From the NCBI GenBank assembly GCA_001464665.1, contig LNDP01000015.1:310001-374000 (forward strand): DNA of 64,000 bases, given 5' to 3'. The DNA is from Acidobacteria bacterium Ga0074141 (GTDB lineage Bacteria; Acidobacteriota; Blastocatellia; Pyrinomonadales; Pyrinomonadaceae). The position numbers and the translations under genes are program-made. Shown here in pieces: positions 27,533 through 36,000 of the stretch (positions are counted from its first letter, which is position 1; each line of letters starts with the position of its first letter). Under the pieces are notes generated by a model. The model worked only from the letters and a program-made list of their open reading frames with translations. It made no database searches and was not told where the DNA came from.

Positions 27533-28101
27533 TCGTTGGTAATCTCCGCGTGTAGCCACGCCTTTGCAAATTTCCAGTGGCGGTTAACCGTCGGGACGCT
27601 GATGCCCATCACTTCGGCTGTCTCTTCGATCGAAAGCCCTCCAAAATATCGCAGCTCAACGACCCGTGCCTTTGGCGGGTCTTGTTTTGCGAGTCTTTCG
27701 AGTGCCTCGTCAAGGGCGAGCAACTCGCTCGACTTATCGGTTGAAACGACGAAGATCTCTTCATCAAGCGGGAGGATCTCCGCATCGCCGCCGCGCTTGT
27801 TTGCGAGGTGCTTGCGGGCGTGGTCCATCAGGATCCGCCGCATCACCTGTGCCGCAATACCAAAAAAATGGGCGCGGTTCTGCCACCTCACCTGCCGCTG
27901 ATCAATAAGCTTCATATACGCCTCGTGGACGAGCGCTGTCGGCTGCAGCGTGTGGTCGCTGCGCTCGCGTCTGAGATAGCTGCCGGCCAGGCGGCGAAGC
28001 TCGTCGTAGATGAAAGGGTAGATCTGGTCAACTGCGTCGGCGTTGCCGTCCGTCAGTTCCAGCAGCATTTGGGTTATCTCGCCGGCGGCGTCGTTGCTCA
28101 T
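27529..28101 (-). CDS. ECF sigma factor (acidobacterial/planctomycete Sig-70_X6 type)
   Basis: A 190-residue sigma-70 family factor with regions 2 and 4 only. Region 2 shows LAGSYLRRERSDHTLQPTALVHEAYMKLID and FFGIAAQVMRRILMDHARK; region 4 shows ARVVELRYFGGLSIEETAEVMGISVPTVNRHWKFAKAWLHAEI. The WKFAKAWL ending marks the ECF group typical of Acidobacteria, Planctomycetes and Verrucomicrobia, often linked to Ser/Thr kinases rather than to a dedicated anti-sigma factor. No anti-sigma gene is adjacent. It converges on the FHA phosphatase with a four-base overlap, and its 5' side faces the gene at 28256. Confidence 0.93.
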   Translation of the reverse strand: MSNDAAGEITQMLLELTDGNADAVDQIYPFIYDELRRLAGSYLRRERSDHTLQPTALVHEAYMKLIDQRQVRWQNRAHFFGIAAQVMRRILMDHARKHLANKRGGDAEILPLDEEIFVVSTDKSSELLALDEALERLAKQDPPKARVVELRYFGGLSIEETAEVMGISVPTVNRHWKFAKAWLHAEITND

Positions 28102-28255
28102 ATGTCAGATCAAGCCAAAGTTTCACCGCGATTATATTTGAGGCATCGGTTGATGGCAATTTGAGTCTGGTGATGTTGATACAGAATCGCAAACATCTTC
28201 GCGTTTACTGGTGATAGATATCCTGCGGCCAGCCGCGATGACCTGGAGAATAATA

Positions 28256-29692
28256 ATGAGAATGCGATCATATTTGGTTTTGACGATGTTATTCGTGCTC
28301 GGCGCTTCGGGCGTCGCACTTGCGGACCTGAAGGTAAAGACCCGGCAGACGGTCTCCGGGCAAAGCTTTGAGAATACGATTCTCGTAAAGGGAAAGCGTC
28401 AACGTTCGGAGTCGATGAACGGCGCTTTGATCAGCATCACCCAATGCGACCTTAAGCGTGCCATCCAAATGAACCCAGCGACGAAGACCTTTACGGTCAA
28501 CGAGTTTGGTGAGATCGAACCTGCGTCGGGAAGCGCAACCTCGACGAAAGCAACGGCCCAGCCGAGTGTAAAGGGCGGCCGTGTACTGATGACGATCAAC
28601 ATCCGAGACACGGGCGAACGGAAGCAGATGTTTGGCCTGCAGGCTCGGCGGCTGATCATCACGACAGCGATGGAGTCCTCGCCGGATTCTTGCAGCCGCG
28701 TAAACACCAAAATTGAAACCGACGGTTGGTACGCCGACCTAGAAGCAGGCTTTGATTGCAGCACCGCCGCTTACTCTGCACCGCACTCTGCAAATTCGGG
28801 CGGCTGCAAGGACCGATACGAAACGAAGCAGACCGGCGGCGGCAAACGCGGGTTCGCTCTTTATGAAAAGATGACGATGTTTGACGACTCAGGTAAAGAG
28901 ACGATGAGTATGGTCAGCGAGGTCATCGAGCTTTCGAAGGCCACTCTTGACGCAACGCTCTTCGAGGTACCGACAGGGTATCGCGAGGCCGAGGACTCGG
29001 CGGCAATGTATGCATCATCCGGCGACGCAGTTTCCGGTCAGGTGCTGAGTCAGCAAAGCTCAAAGGGCGGTAGAGGCTCGCTTAACGGCTCTGAATCACC
29101 GCTTGCGACCAATGTTTCGCGGGCAGCGTCGACGCCTTCGGTCGCGGATGCCCCTTCGGCCGGTGAGAAAAAGCCGGGAACGATCCGAATCGGCCTAGCT
29201 CACGTAAAGACAGGTTCGCTCGGTAAAGAAATGCCGGCGGCGGAACTTGCCGAGGCCGTTCGAAACACGATGACGGCGTACTTAAAGATGCCGAACGTCG
29301 AAGTCGTGCCGATCGAAGCGAAACTTCAATCTGCCATCGACGCCGAGGCGAAAGAGAAGGACTGCGATCTCGTGATCTACTCAACCGTCTCGCATAAAAA
29401 GGGCGGCGGCGGATTTGGAATGTTTAGCAAGCTTGCTTCACCGGCACTCTCAAGCGTTGGGTACGGAAGTGTTGCCGGGGCGGTCGCGGCAAGTACGGTT
29501 ATCTCAGCGAGTTCGATCGCGGGAGGCGTTAAGTCGAAGGATGAGCTGAAGCTTGAGGTTCGAGTGGTTAACGGTGCAGGCCAACCCGTCCACACCGGCG
29601 AGTACAAGGCAAAGGCGAAGAATGACGGCGACGACATTCTCTCAAGTATCGTGGAGCAGGCAGCAGAGGCCATCGCGAAGACGCGAAAATAG
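28256..29692 (+). CDS. Secreted two-part protein: N-terminal lipid-localisation-like part and C-terminal CsgG/TolB-like part
   Basis: A 478-residue exported protein with signal peptide MRMRSYLVLTMLFVLGASGVALA; the chosen ATG follows a GGAG box. The first half (about 25-260) is beta-rich with paired Cys and recalls DUF4412-type periplasmic proteins (KVKTRQTVSGQSFENTILVKGKRQRSE). A Ser/Gly-rich linker follows. The second half (about 305-478) has IRIGLAHVKTGSLG, VVPIEAKLQSAIDAEAKEKDCDLVIY and a Gly/Ala-rich segment, like the fold of CsgG/FlgO/TolB-N proteins that query several components by name. The join of the two halves is unusual. Function unknown. Confidence 0.75.
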   Translation: MRMRSYLVLTMLFVLGASGVALADLKVKTRQTVSGQSFENTILVKGKRQRSESMNGALISITQCDLKRAIQMNPATKTFTVNEFGEIEPASGSATSTKATAQPSVKGGRVLMTINIRDTGERKQMFGLQARRLIITTAMESSPDSCSRVNTKIETDGWYADLEAGFDCSTAAYSAPHSANSGGCKDRYETKQTGGGKRGFALYEKMTMFDDSGKETMSMVSEVIELSKATLDATLFEVPTGYREAEDSAAMYASSGDAVSGQVLSQQSSKGGRGSLNGSESPLATNVSRAASTPSVADAPSAGEKKPGTIRIGLAHVKTGSLGKEMPAAELAEAVRNTMTAYLKMPNVEVVPIEAKLQSAIDAEAKEKDCDLVIYSTVSHKKGGGGFGMFSKLASPALSSVGYGSVAGAVAASTVISASSIAGGVKSKDELKLEVRVVNGAGQPVHTGEYKAKAKNDGDDILSSIVEQAAEAIAKTRK

Positions 29693-29717
29693 CCTTTTGA
29701 CTGATTCTAGAAAGTGA

Positions 29718-29756
29718 GCCCGATACGTTTCAGAAACGTGTCGGGCATTCTATTTT
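29718..29756 (+). terminator. Intrinsic terminator downstream of the secreted protein gene
   Basis: GCCCGATACGTTT, loop CAG, then AAACGTGTCGGGC give a 13-base stem (one T-G wobble) followed on the plus strand by ATTCTATTTT. It sits 25 bases after the gene at 28256 and abuts the convergent STAS-like gene. Confidence 0.85.
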
Positions 29757-30136
29757 GATGGTTCTTGTCGAAGCCACGCTTCAGCTTCTTCTTCGGTTCG
29801 AAGCAGAGCGATGCCAAGAGCTTGTTCACCCATATTGCCTTGCAACTGTCGCCCAAGTCCAAAGTGGACGTTCGACGCGATCAAAAACGCGAACCGAGTC
29901 CGGGCGAAGCTAACCGCGTACGATGCGAATGAGCGAGCGATCACTTCGATATCGTCCGCGCTGATACTAAACGTGGTCAACGGCCGGCAGTCCATCAGGA
30001 TAGGAGCTCCGGTCAAAACGTGTTCATCACCGGCGAGATGCTCATGCATTTTCAGCGTCTCGGCAAGGTCAAACTCGCCTTCAAACTCGACCAACAAATG
30101 TGGAGGAGATGGGATAAATGTCGACTTCCATTTCAT
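29750..30136 (-). CDS. STAS/SpoIIAA-like small protein
   Basis: A 128-residue cytoplasmic protein with alternating strands and helices and no signal peptide. The pattern, an N-terminal strand LLVEFEGEFDLAETLKMHEHL, a central ILMDCRPLTTFSISADDIEVIARS, and a C-terminal GIALLRTEEEAEAWL, resembles the SpoIIAA-like/STAS-like fold used in bacterial signalling. No conserved phosphoacceptor Ser can be assigned with confidence. It lies 80 bases downstream of the SDR gene on the same strand and may be the last cistron of the cryptochrome-SDR transcript. Confidence 0.65.
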   Translation of the reverse strand: MKWKSTFIPSPPHLLVEFEGEFDLAETLKMHEHLAGDEHVLTGAPILMDCRPLTTFSISADDIEVIARSFASYAVSFARTRFAFLIASNVHFGLGRQLQGNMGEQALGIALLRTEEEAEAWLRQEPSK

Positions 30137-30216
30137 AGCGGGGTCTGAAATGATCTGGAACCAAATTGTCGGAAAAGTATAGGGTCAAAGCTTTCGCTAC
30201 GCAAGGCGAAAATACC

Positions 30217-30906
30217 TTATTTCAGGTATCCGATCCCACCATCGACGTGAATCACTTGTCCGGTGACCCAAGATGATGTGTCGGAGATGAGAAACGCCGC
30301 CGCGGCTGCGATATCAGCAGGCTTTCCGTGCCGCTTTAGCGGGTGCCTTTCGCCGGCTGATTCCTTCTTCTGGTCAGTGTTCAGCAGCTTTGTGGCGAGA
30401 GGCGTATCGGTCAACGATGGTGCGATGCAGTTAACCCGGATCTTTGGGGCTAGCTCCGCAGCGAGTGCTCGCGTCAAGCCCTCGACCGCTCCTTTTGCAC
30501 CTGCGATCGATGCATGAAAAGGCATTCCGGTCTGGACGGCGACCGTGCTGAAAAGGACTACTGACGCGGATTCGGACAGCTTGAGATTCGGAAGAACATT
30601 GCGGATCGCCCTCGCCGCCCCGAGATAGTTGACCTCGAGATCGCGGAGAAGGTCGGCATCCGAGTAGCGGTTGAATGGCTTCAAGTCGATCGTCCCGGGC
30701 AAATATGCGAGCCCATCTATCGGGCCATCGATTTTCAGCTCGTCACCCAAAGCATCAAAGAGCCTATGCTCAACACCGGCGATGCCGTTGAGTTCACCGA
30801 CCGTCCGCGAGTAAACAAGGACCTCGTGGCCGTCTTCAGAAAGTCTTCTGGCGAGCTCCAGGCCAATACCGTAGCTGCCGCCGATCAAAAGAAATCGTTT
30901 TTTCAT
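30217..30906 (-). CDS. SDR-fold protein lacking the catalytic Tyr, paired with cryptochrome
   Basis: A 229-residue short-chain dehydrogenase fold with the cofactor loop LIGGSYGIG, the conserved NYLG of strand beta-4/alpha-4, and a C-terminal VTGQVIHVDGG typical of classical SDRs. The catalytic YxxxK is not intact: lysine K138 is present in AGAKGAVEG, but the residue four before it is I134 where Tyr is expected (FHASIAGAK). It probably still binds NAD(P) but may not be a normal oxidoreductase. The gene begins five bases after the cryptochrome gene, so both are surely co-transcribed. Confidence 0.85.
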   Translation of the reverse strand: MKKRFLLIGGSYGIGLELARRLSEDGHEVLVYSRTVGELNGIAGVEHRLFDALGDELKIDGPIDGLAYLPGTIDLKPFNRYSDADLLRDLEVNYLGAARAIRNVLPNLKLSESASVVLFSTVAVQTGMPFHASIAGAKGAVEGLTRALAAELAPKIRVNCIAPSLTDTPLATKLLNTDQKKESAGERHPLKRHGKPADIAAAAAFLISDTSSWVTGQVIHVDGGIGYLK

Positions 30907-30911
30907 GATAT

Positions 30912-32402
30912 TTATTTGAGCGATGCCAGAAAATATTCTGCCGCTTCATGGTGTGCGGCTCTCTTTTCTGCCGGCATCTTGTCAAAGGACCGGACCAGCA
31001 TGCCAAGACGCGGGTTGCGAATGATTACCTCGCGACGGTTATCCATAAATCGCCAAAACAATCCGTCCCAGATTCTGCACCATTCGCCCTTTCGGTAGTC
31101 GCTCATCTTCAGAATATAGTTGCTGCCGCTGAAATAGGGCTTGGTCGTCATCAAACCGCCATCGGCAAACTGGCTCATACCATAGGTATTCGGCACCATC
31201 ACCCAATCGTATGCATCAATAAAAAGTTCCATGAACCATCGATAAACCTCGTCGGGGTCAATTTCACAAAGCATCATCAGATTGCCGAGTATCATCAGCC
31301 GCTCGATATGGTGGCAGTAACCGGTTTCCAGCACCTTTTGGATCGTTGCATCAAATGGTTCTATCCCGGTCGTACCGTCGTAGAACGAGCTAGGCATCGG
31401 CCGCGTAAATTTCCAGAAGTTCGTTGTCCTTTGCCGCCGGCTCTCGATCTCATAAACGCCGCGGATGAACTCACGCCAGCCGATGATCTGGCGAATGAAG
31501 CCCTCGAGCGAGTTGATCGGCATATCGTGTTTCTCGGCGTGTGCGATCGCGGCTTCGACAACCTCGTTGGGTGTTAACAGCCCGGCATTTAGATACGGCG
31601 AAAGAACGCTATGGAAGAGATACTTTTCGTCCCGTACGATCGCATCTTCGTAGTCGCCAAAGACCTCAAAGCGTTCGCGCAAGAACTGTTCAAGCATCTT
31701 GCGGGCATCCACTCGCGTGACGGCCCAATTGAAAGGGCCGAGCTCACCGGGGTTATCAGGGAAATCATCTTTGACCGAACTGATCGCGTCTTTTAGATAT
31801 TGGCTATGGTCGGGTGCCCGAACCTTCGGTATCGAGAGGCCTGCGGGCACTCGCTTTCGATTGTCCTGATCGAAACTCCATTTTCCGCCGTGCGGCTCGC
31901 CGTCGGCAGCGAGCATGATCCGTCGCGACTTTCGTTCGGCAATGTAAAAATCCGTCTGGAAATAGCGCTTTCGCGACTTGAACTTCGTAAGGATCTCGCC
32001 GGCTGAGTTCAGAAAGCCGGGCGAGTTGTGAACGACGACCTCGATGCCGCAATCTACGGCAGCGGCCCTGATCCGCCGCGAGAGCCAATCGTCTGCGACT
32101 TCGCAGATACGGATTTCTTCAACGCCGGCCTCCGCAAGGTGCGGAATGAGCGCCCGCACATCGGCGATAGAGTCACCCGATCGAACGTATTCGACGGTAT
32201 GTCCCGAGCCCTCGAGCTCGTCTTGATAGGCCGCCATCGATGCCCGGTGGAAGGCGAGCTTTTGTTTATGGAAGCTCACTTCGCGAAAGAAAAGTTGTTC
32301 CTCAACAAGATAGGCAGTTTCGGCCGATTCTACCGCCGGGTTGGGGAGAAATAGCTGATGCGGAAAGATCAATGCGGCCGATTTGCTTTGTTCTTTTGCC
32401 AT
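30912..32402 (-). CDS. Cryptochrome/photolyase family protein (FeS-BCP-related)
   Basis: A 496-residue flavoprotein of the deoxyribodipyrimidine photolyase-related family (PF04244), the group that includes the bacterial (6-4) photolyases/CryB. The N-terminal Rossmann-like domain (about 1-200) and the C-terminal FAD domain are seen, with SLEGFIRQIIGWREFIRGVY, CHHIERLMILGN and MSQFADGG. Where the iron-sulphur members have CxxC and a further Cys after MSDY, this protein has MSDYRKGEWC (residues 433-442), so most cluster cysteines are missing. Typical roles are light-driven DNA repair or light sensing. It is followed by the SDR gene and divergent from the methyltransferase gene. Confidence 0.9.
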   Translation of the reverse strand: MAKEQSKSAALIFPHQLFLPNPAVESAETAYLVEEQLFFREVSFHKQKLAFHRASMAAYQDELEGSGHTVEYVRSGDSIADVRALIPHLAEAGVEEIRICEVADDWLSRRIRAAAVDCGIEVVVHNSPGFLNSAGEILTKFKSRKRYFQTDFYIAERKSRRIMLAADGEPHGGKWSFDQDNRKRVPAGLSIPKVRAPDHSQYLKDAISSVKDDFPDNPGELGPFNWAVTRVDARKMLEQFLRERFEVFGDYEDAIVRDEKYLFHSVLSPYLNAGLLTPNEVVEAAIAHAEKHDMPINSLEGFIRQIIGWREFIRGVYEIESRRQRTTNFWKFTRPMPSSFYDGTTGIEPFDATIQKVLETGYCHHIERLMILGNLMMLCEIDPDEVYRWFMELFIDAYDWVMVPNTYGMSQFADGGLMTTKPYFSGSNYILKMSDYRKGEWCRIWDGLFWRFMDNRREVIIRNPRLGMLVRSFDKMPAEKRAAHHEAAEYFLASLK

Positions 32403-32524
32403 TTAAGCTCAAGTAGGGTTTCGAAGAAATACCTTGGCCGGTTGCATGGTAATGATATGTTCTCCGCATTTGTTTCGCGTTTCAGGGTGACGAAATTAAT
32501 ACCTACATAACACACGGAGGCCAC

Positions 32525-33577
32525 ATGAGCACAAAACCAACACCCGCAGCAGCGATCGAGAATCTGGCGAACCTACCGCCGGCCGTACAGATCATGAATA
32601 TTGTTAGCGGAGCATTCGTCTCACAGGCCGCATATGTTGCGGCAAAGCTCGGCATCGCCGACATTCTTGCTGAGGGCCCGAGGACGGCCGAGTACATCGC
32701 CGTTGCGACGCAAACGAATGAGGACGCGGTCTATCGCGTTCTTCGCGCACTTTCGGCGAGCGGCGTCTTCATCGAAACCGAGCAGCGGACGTTTGCCAAC
32801 ACGCCGGCGAGCGACACGCTCCGAACCGATCACCCCGAAAGCACCCGCGACATAACCATTTGGATGGGCGAGCCTGAACACTGGAAGGTTTACGGCGGAA
32901 TGATCGAAAGCGTTAGAACCGGGAAACCCGCATGGGACTCGGTTCACGGCGAGCCCGTTTTCAAGACGCTGTTCGAGACCGATCAGCCGCTCGGTGACAT
33001 TTTTAATCGAGCGATGACCTCGTTCTCGCACGTGACGATACCGGCGATCATCGAGGCCTACGATTTCTCGAACGCCGGGACGGTTGCGGACATCGCGGGC
33101 GGTTATGGCCACCTGCTCGGAGCGGTGCTAAAGACGAACCCGGGCGTGAAAGGCGTGCTCTTCGAGCTTCCGCACGTCCTCGAAGGAGCGCCGGAGATGA
33201 TGGAAAGCTACGGCGTCGCCGACCGCGTCGAATACGTCGCCGGCAGCTTCACCGAGTCGATCCCGGTTGCGGCCGACATCTATTTTATGAAGCACATCAT
33301 TCATGACTGGTACGACTATAAGAACGAGGTGATCCTCCGCAACATCCGCGAGCAGATGAGCGACGACGCGAAGCTCCTGATCTTCGACGCGATCTTGCCG
33401 GAAGGAAATGAGCCGCATTTTGGCAAGGTGCTCGACCTTGAAATGCTCGTCTCTCCCGGCGGCAAAGAGCGAACGGCGGTTGAATTTGAAGCGTTGCTCG
33501 CACGCTCAGGACTGAAAATGACGCGGATCATCGAAACGAAGAGCCCGGTCGGCATCGTCGAAGCCGTAAAGGCTTAG
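32525..33577 (+). CDS. SAM-dependent O-methyltransferase (COMT/ASMT-like)
   Basis: A 350-residue class I methyltransferase with the plant-type COMT/acetylserotonin O-methyltransferase layout: an N-terminal winged-helix dimerisation domain (about 20-110, including VYRVLRALSASGVF) and a C-terminal Rossmann domain. The SAM-binding motif is VADIAGGYGHLL. The likely catalytic His lies in KHIIHDWYDYKNEVILRNI. A GGAGG box precedes the ATG, and a terminator follows. The substrate is unknown; related enzymes methylate phenolic or polyketide hydroxyls. It is divergent from the cryptochrome gene, with a 122-base shared upstream region. Confidence 0.9.
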   Translation: MSTKPTPAAAIENLANLPPAVQIMNIVSGAFVSQAAYVAAKLGIADILAEGPRTAEYIAVATQTNEDAVYRVLRALSASGVFIETEQRTFANTPASDTLRTDHPESTRDITIWMGEPEHWKVYGGMIESVRTGKPAWDSVHGEPVFKTLFETDQPLGDIFNRAMTSFSHVTIPAIIEAYDFSNAGTVADIAGGYGHLLGAVLKTNPGVKGVLFELPHVLEGAPEMMESYGVADRVEYVAGSFTESIPVAADIYFMKHIIHDWYDYKNEVILRNIREQMSDDAKLLIFDAILPEGNEPHFGKVLDLEMLVSPGGKERTAVEFEALLARSGLKMTRIIETKSPVGIVEAVKA

Positions 33578-33596
33578 GATCACAAACATCACGATC

Positions 33597-33627
33597 AACA
33601 AAGCCCGCAATCTCTGCGGGCTTTTGT
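33597..33627 (+). terminator. Intrinsic terminator after the methyltransferase gene
   Basis: ACAAAGCCCGCA, loop ATCTC, TGCGGGCTTTTGT form a strong G+C stem flanked by A and T tracts, 20 bases after the methyltransferase stop. Confidence 0.85.
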
Positions 33628-33695
33628 GATATTCGGCCACTGCATTCTACGCGTTATTTGGCGGAGTACTAATTTTCAAAGAAATCGATCCGATA

Positions 33696-35996
33696 ATGAA
33701 ACGAAATTACAGTCTCGTCAGAACATTCATCGCCGTTTTGAGCCTGGTCTCGCTTGCGGCGCCGTTCATCACCGTTGAGGCACAGACGCGTCGCGGGGCG
33801 GCGACCGCTTCCGCTGGCGCAAAGCCGGCCGCCGCGAAATGCAATGGAGCCTGGACGGGCTCGATCACCTACACCCGCACGCAGTCGATGTCCGACACGA
33901 AGACGACGGAACGCGTCTCCAATCGCGGCAAGGACACGACGACCTTTGAGCTGAAGTATGACTACAAAGCGCAGGTCGCCGTCGTCGAATCGGCGGAGCA
34001 GAACGGCCGCAGCGACGGCAAGGCGACGATCAACCACAGCTTCACAACGAGCGAAACGACCCGGGCGGTCGAGAAGAACTCGTGCGACCGCGGGAAGACA
34101 TGGCGGGACATGACCGGCAATTTCCTTTCGCTGAGCCAGGTTACGGGGTCGGCAAAGGAAGAGGCATCGGTCGGGATCGGCGTCAATAGCGACGTCACGT
34201 ATTCCGTCAGCGTCGGGCTCCCACCGATCAAAGGGCAAGCGACGGGGAAGGAGACATCGTCTTTCAGCGGGCAATGCGTGCCGAAGGAGGGCAAGAACGT
34301 CTCGATGCCGCCGACCGAAGTCTCGATCCAGGGAAACTCGCTCACCTCCGATGGCAGTCACCGGATCGATCCGAGCGACCCGAACCGCCTGAGCGGGAGC
34401 TTTTCGCAATCTTTCCATAACGTAACGGAAACCATCACGTGGAACCTGCAAAAGTGCGGGGCACCGCTGCGGCTGATCGATCTGAAGTTTGAGGAGATGA
34501 AGTTCCCGACCTGGAACGATTGGGTCGAAGTATCCGAGCAAAAGGGAACGACCGACGGCAATCTCGTGAAGATAAAGGCGAAGGTGCTGAATGCTTCCGG
34601 CGAGACGAAGTACGCGGACGTAAAGATCAACGAGACCTACAAAGGCGACAAATGGGACGGGGCTCGGCCGGACGCACCGCTCGAAGACCTCACCGCATCC
34701 GTTCGCGTCGAGGCAGGCGAGGAACGCGAGGTCGAGTTCGTCTGGGATTCATCCGGCTACGCTTGGTACGACGACGGCCGACCGCGGCTCGTCCAGCGGA
34801 TCAAGGCCGAGCTTGAGGAGAACGGCAAGAAAGCCGACGAGATGACCAAGAACCTCAAGGTTGGACCAAAGCCGGTCGTGCTAGTCCATGGACTCTGGAG
34901 CAACTGGAAGGCGTGGGAGCCATGGCAGAACATTCTAACGACCTCACATAGCTACGATTGGAAAGCGTATCCGGTTGGCGAAAAGCCGGAAAAGGGAATC
35001 ATGAACACCGGCGGGTCGTTCCTTTCGACCAATGCGACGAACTCGATCTTCGAAAACGCACAGGAGCTTGGCAAATATATCCGCTATGCTCAGGAAGACC
35101 GCAACGCTTGGCACGTTGACATCGTTGCTCATTCGATGGGCGGACTTATTTCGCGGCACTATATCCATCACTTCATGCCGCCGAGCGATGATGGCCGGCC
35201 ACAGGTCGCTCATCTGGTAATGCTCGGGACGCCGAACATGGGTTCACCGTGTGCGGATGTGATGAACACTGCATTCGAGACCTTGGGAAAGAATGTCGAA
35301 GCCGTCCGCCAACTCCGTCAGGACGTTGCGGCGGAATTCAATCGCACTGTAACCAACCGAAAGGGCGTCAAATTTTCGGTACTTGCCGGCGATCCGCTTC
35401 CGGTAATGTGTAAAACGTACGTTTGGAACGACGGCGTCGTACCCGTGCCCTCGGCGATATGGCAGATAAAGGACAATGCGAAGTCGAAGAACGTCCATAC
35501 CGAGCTGACGGGAACCGTTGATTTCTCCAACTTCGTTAAGCCGCGGCTCGCAATCGGGCCGAAGGGAAATCACCTGCCCGAAGCGCCTGAGGCCCCGGCA
35601 CTTCCGAATTATCAGGGGCTTCTTGTTGAGCCGCAAAATCCAGAATATTCTCCGCGACGATTTTACGGAGCTTCGACGGCGGAGAGTGATGTTTTTGCAC
35701 GCTGGCTGACGATCGAGCCCGGAAATCCGACGGAGATCGAGTTACCGATCGCGGGCGGCGTCGAAGATCTTGGCCTGACCTTCATTGCAAATGCGTCTAT
35801 ATCCGTGACGCTTGTCGGGCCGGACGGCTCGGTTGCCGGAAAGGATGAGGCAGGTTCGCGGACCGCGGGAAGCCCGTTCCGTTCGATCTACGTCGAGCGA
35901 GGCGTGAAACCGGGCATTTGGACGGTCCGTATCAGCAATACTGGCCGTGAAAAGACGGATATCGCGCTGACCTCCTGGTCGGGCGTCAGGAGATAA
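33696..35996 (+). CDS. Secreted alpha/beta-hydrolase (lipase/PGAP1-like) with beta-rich N-terminal region
   Basis: A 766-residue exported protein with signal peptide KRNYSLVRTFIAVLSLVSLAAPFITVEA. Residues about 45-290 are a Ser/Thr-rich beta domain with four Cys, and 290-395 form a CARDB-like beta-sandwich. The alpha/beta-hydrolase core follows, with the oxyanion segment VVLVHGLWSNWKAW, nucleophile elbow VAHSMGGLISRHY, and acid-residue candidates in WNDGVVPVPS. The C-terminal 150 residues form a beta domain that recalls a pre-peptidase or Ig-like domain (IWTVRISNTGRE). The core resembles PGAP1-like lipases/esterases. The next gene starts four bases after the stop, so the two secreted proteins form an operon. 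Confidence 0.85.
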   Translation: MKRNYSLVRTFIAVLSLVSLAAPFITVEAQTRRGAATASAGAKPAAAKCNGAWTGSITYTRTQSMSDTKTTERVSNRGKDTTTFELKYDYKAQVAVVESAEQNGRSDGKATINHSFTTSETTRAVEKNSCDRGKTWRDMTGNFLSLSQVTGSAKEEASVGIGVNSDVTYSVSVGLPPIKGQATGKETSSFSGQCVPKEGKNVSMPPTEVSIQGNSLTSDGSHRIDPSDPNRLSGSFSQSFHNVTETITWNLQKCGAPLRLIDLKFEEMKFPTWNDWVEVSEQKGTTDGNLVKIKAKVLNASGETKYADVKINETYKGDKWDGARPDAPLEDLTASVRVEAGEEREVEFVWDSSGYAWYDDGRPRLVQRIKAELEENGKKADEMTKNLKVGPKPVVLVHGLWSNWKAWEPWQNILTTSHSYDWKAYPVGEKPEKGIMNTGGSFLSTNATNSIFENAQELGKYIRYAQEDRNAWHVDIVAHSMGGLISRHYIHHFMPPSDDGRPQVAHLVMLGTPNMGSPCADVMNTAFETLGKNVEAVRQLRQDVAAEFNRTVTNRKGVKFSVLAGDPLPVMCKTYVWNDGVVPVPSAIWQIKDNAKSKNVHTELTGTVDFSNFVKPRLAIGPKGNHLPEAPEAPALPNYQGLLVEPQNPEYSPRRFYGASTAESDVFARWLTIEPGNPTEIELPIAGGVEDLGLTFIANASISVTLVGPDGSVAGKDEAGSRTAGSPFRSIYVERGVKPGIWTVRISNTGREKTDIALTSWSGVRR

Positions 35997-36000
35997 ACGA

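Noticed and set aside
33669-34541. Antisense frame of 290 codons over the start of the lipase-like gene
   Set aside because: It is Arg-rich and lacks any domain; the plus strand has a signal peptide and a conserved hydrolase core.
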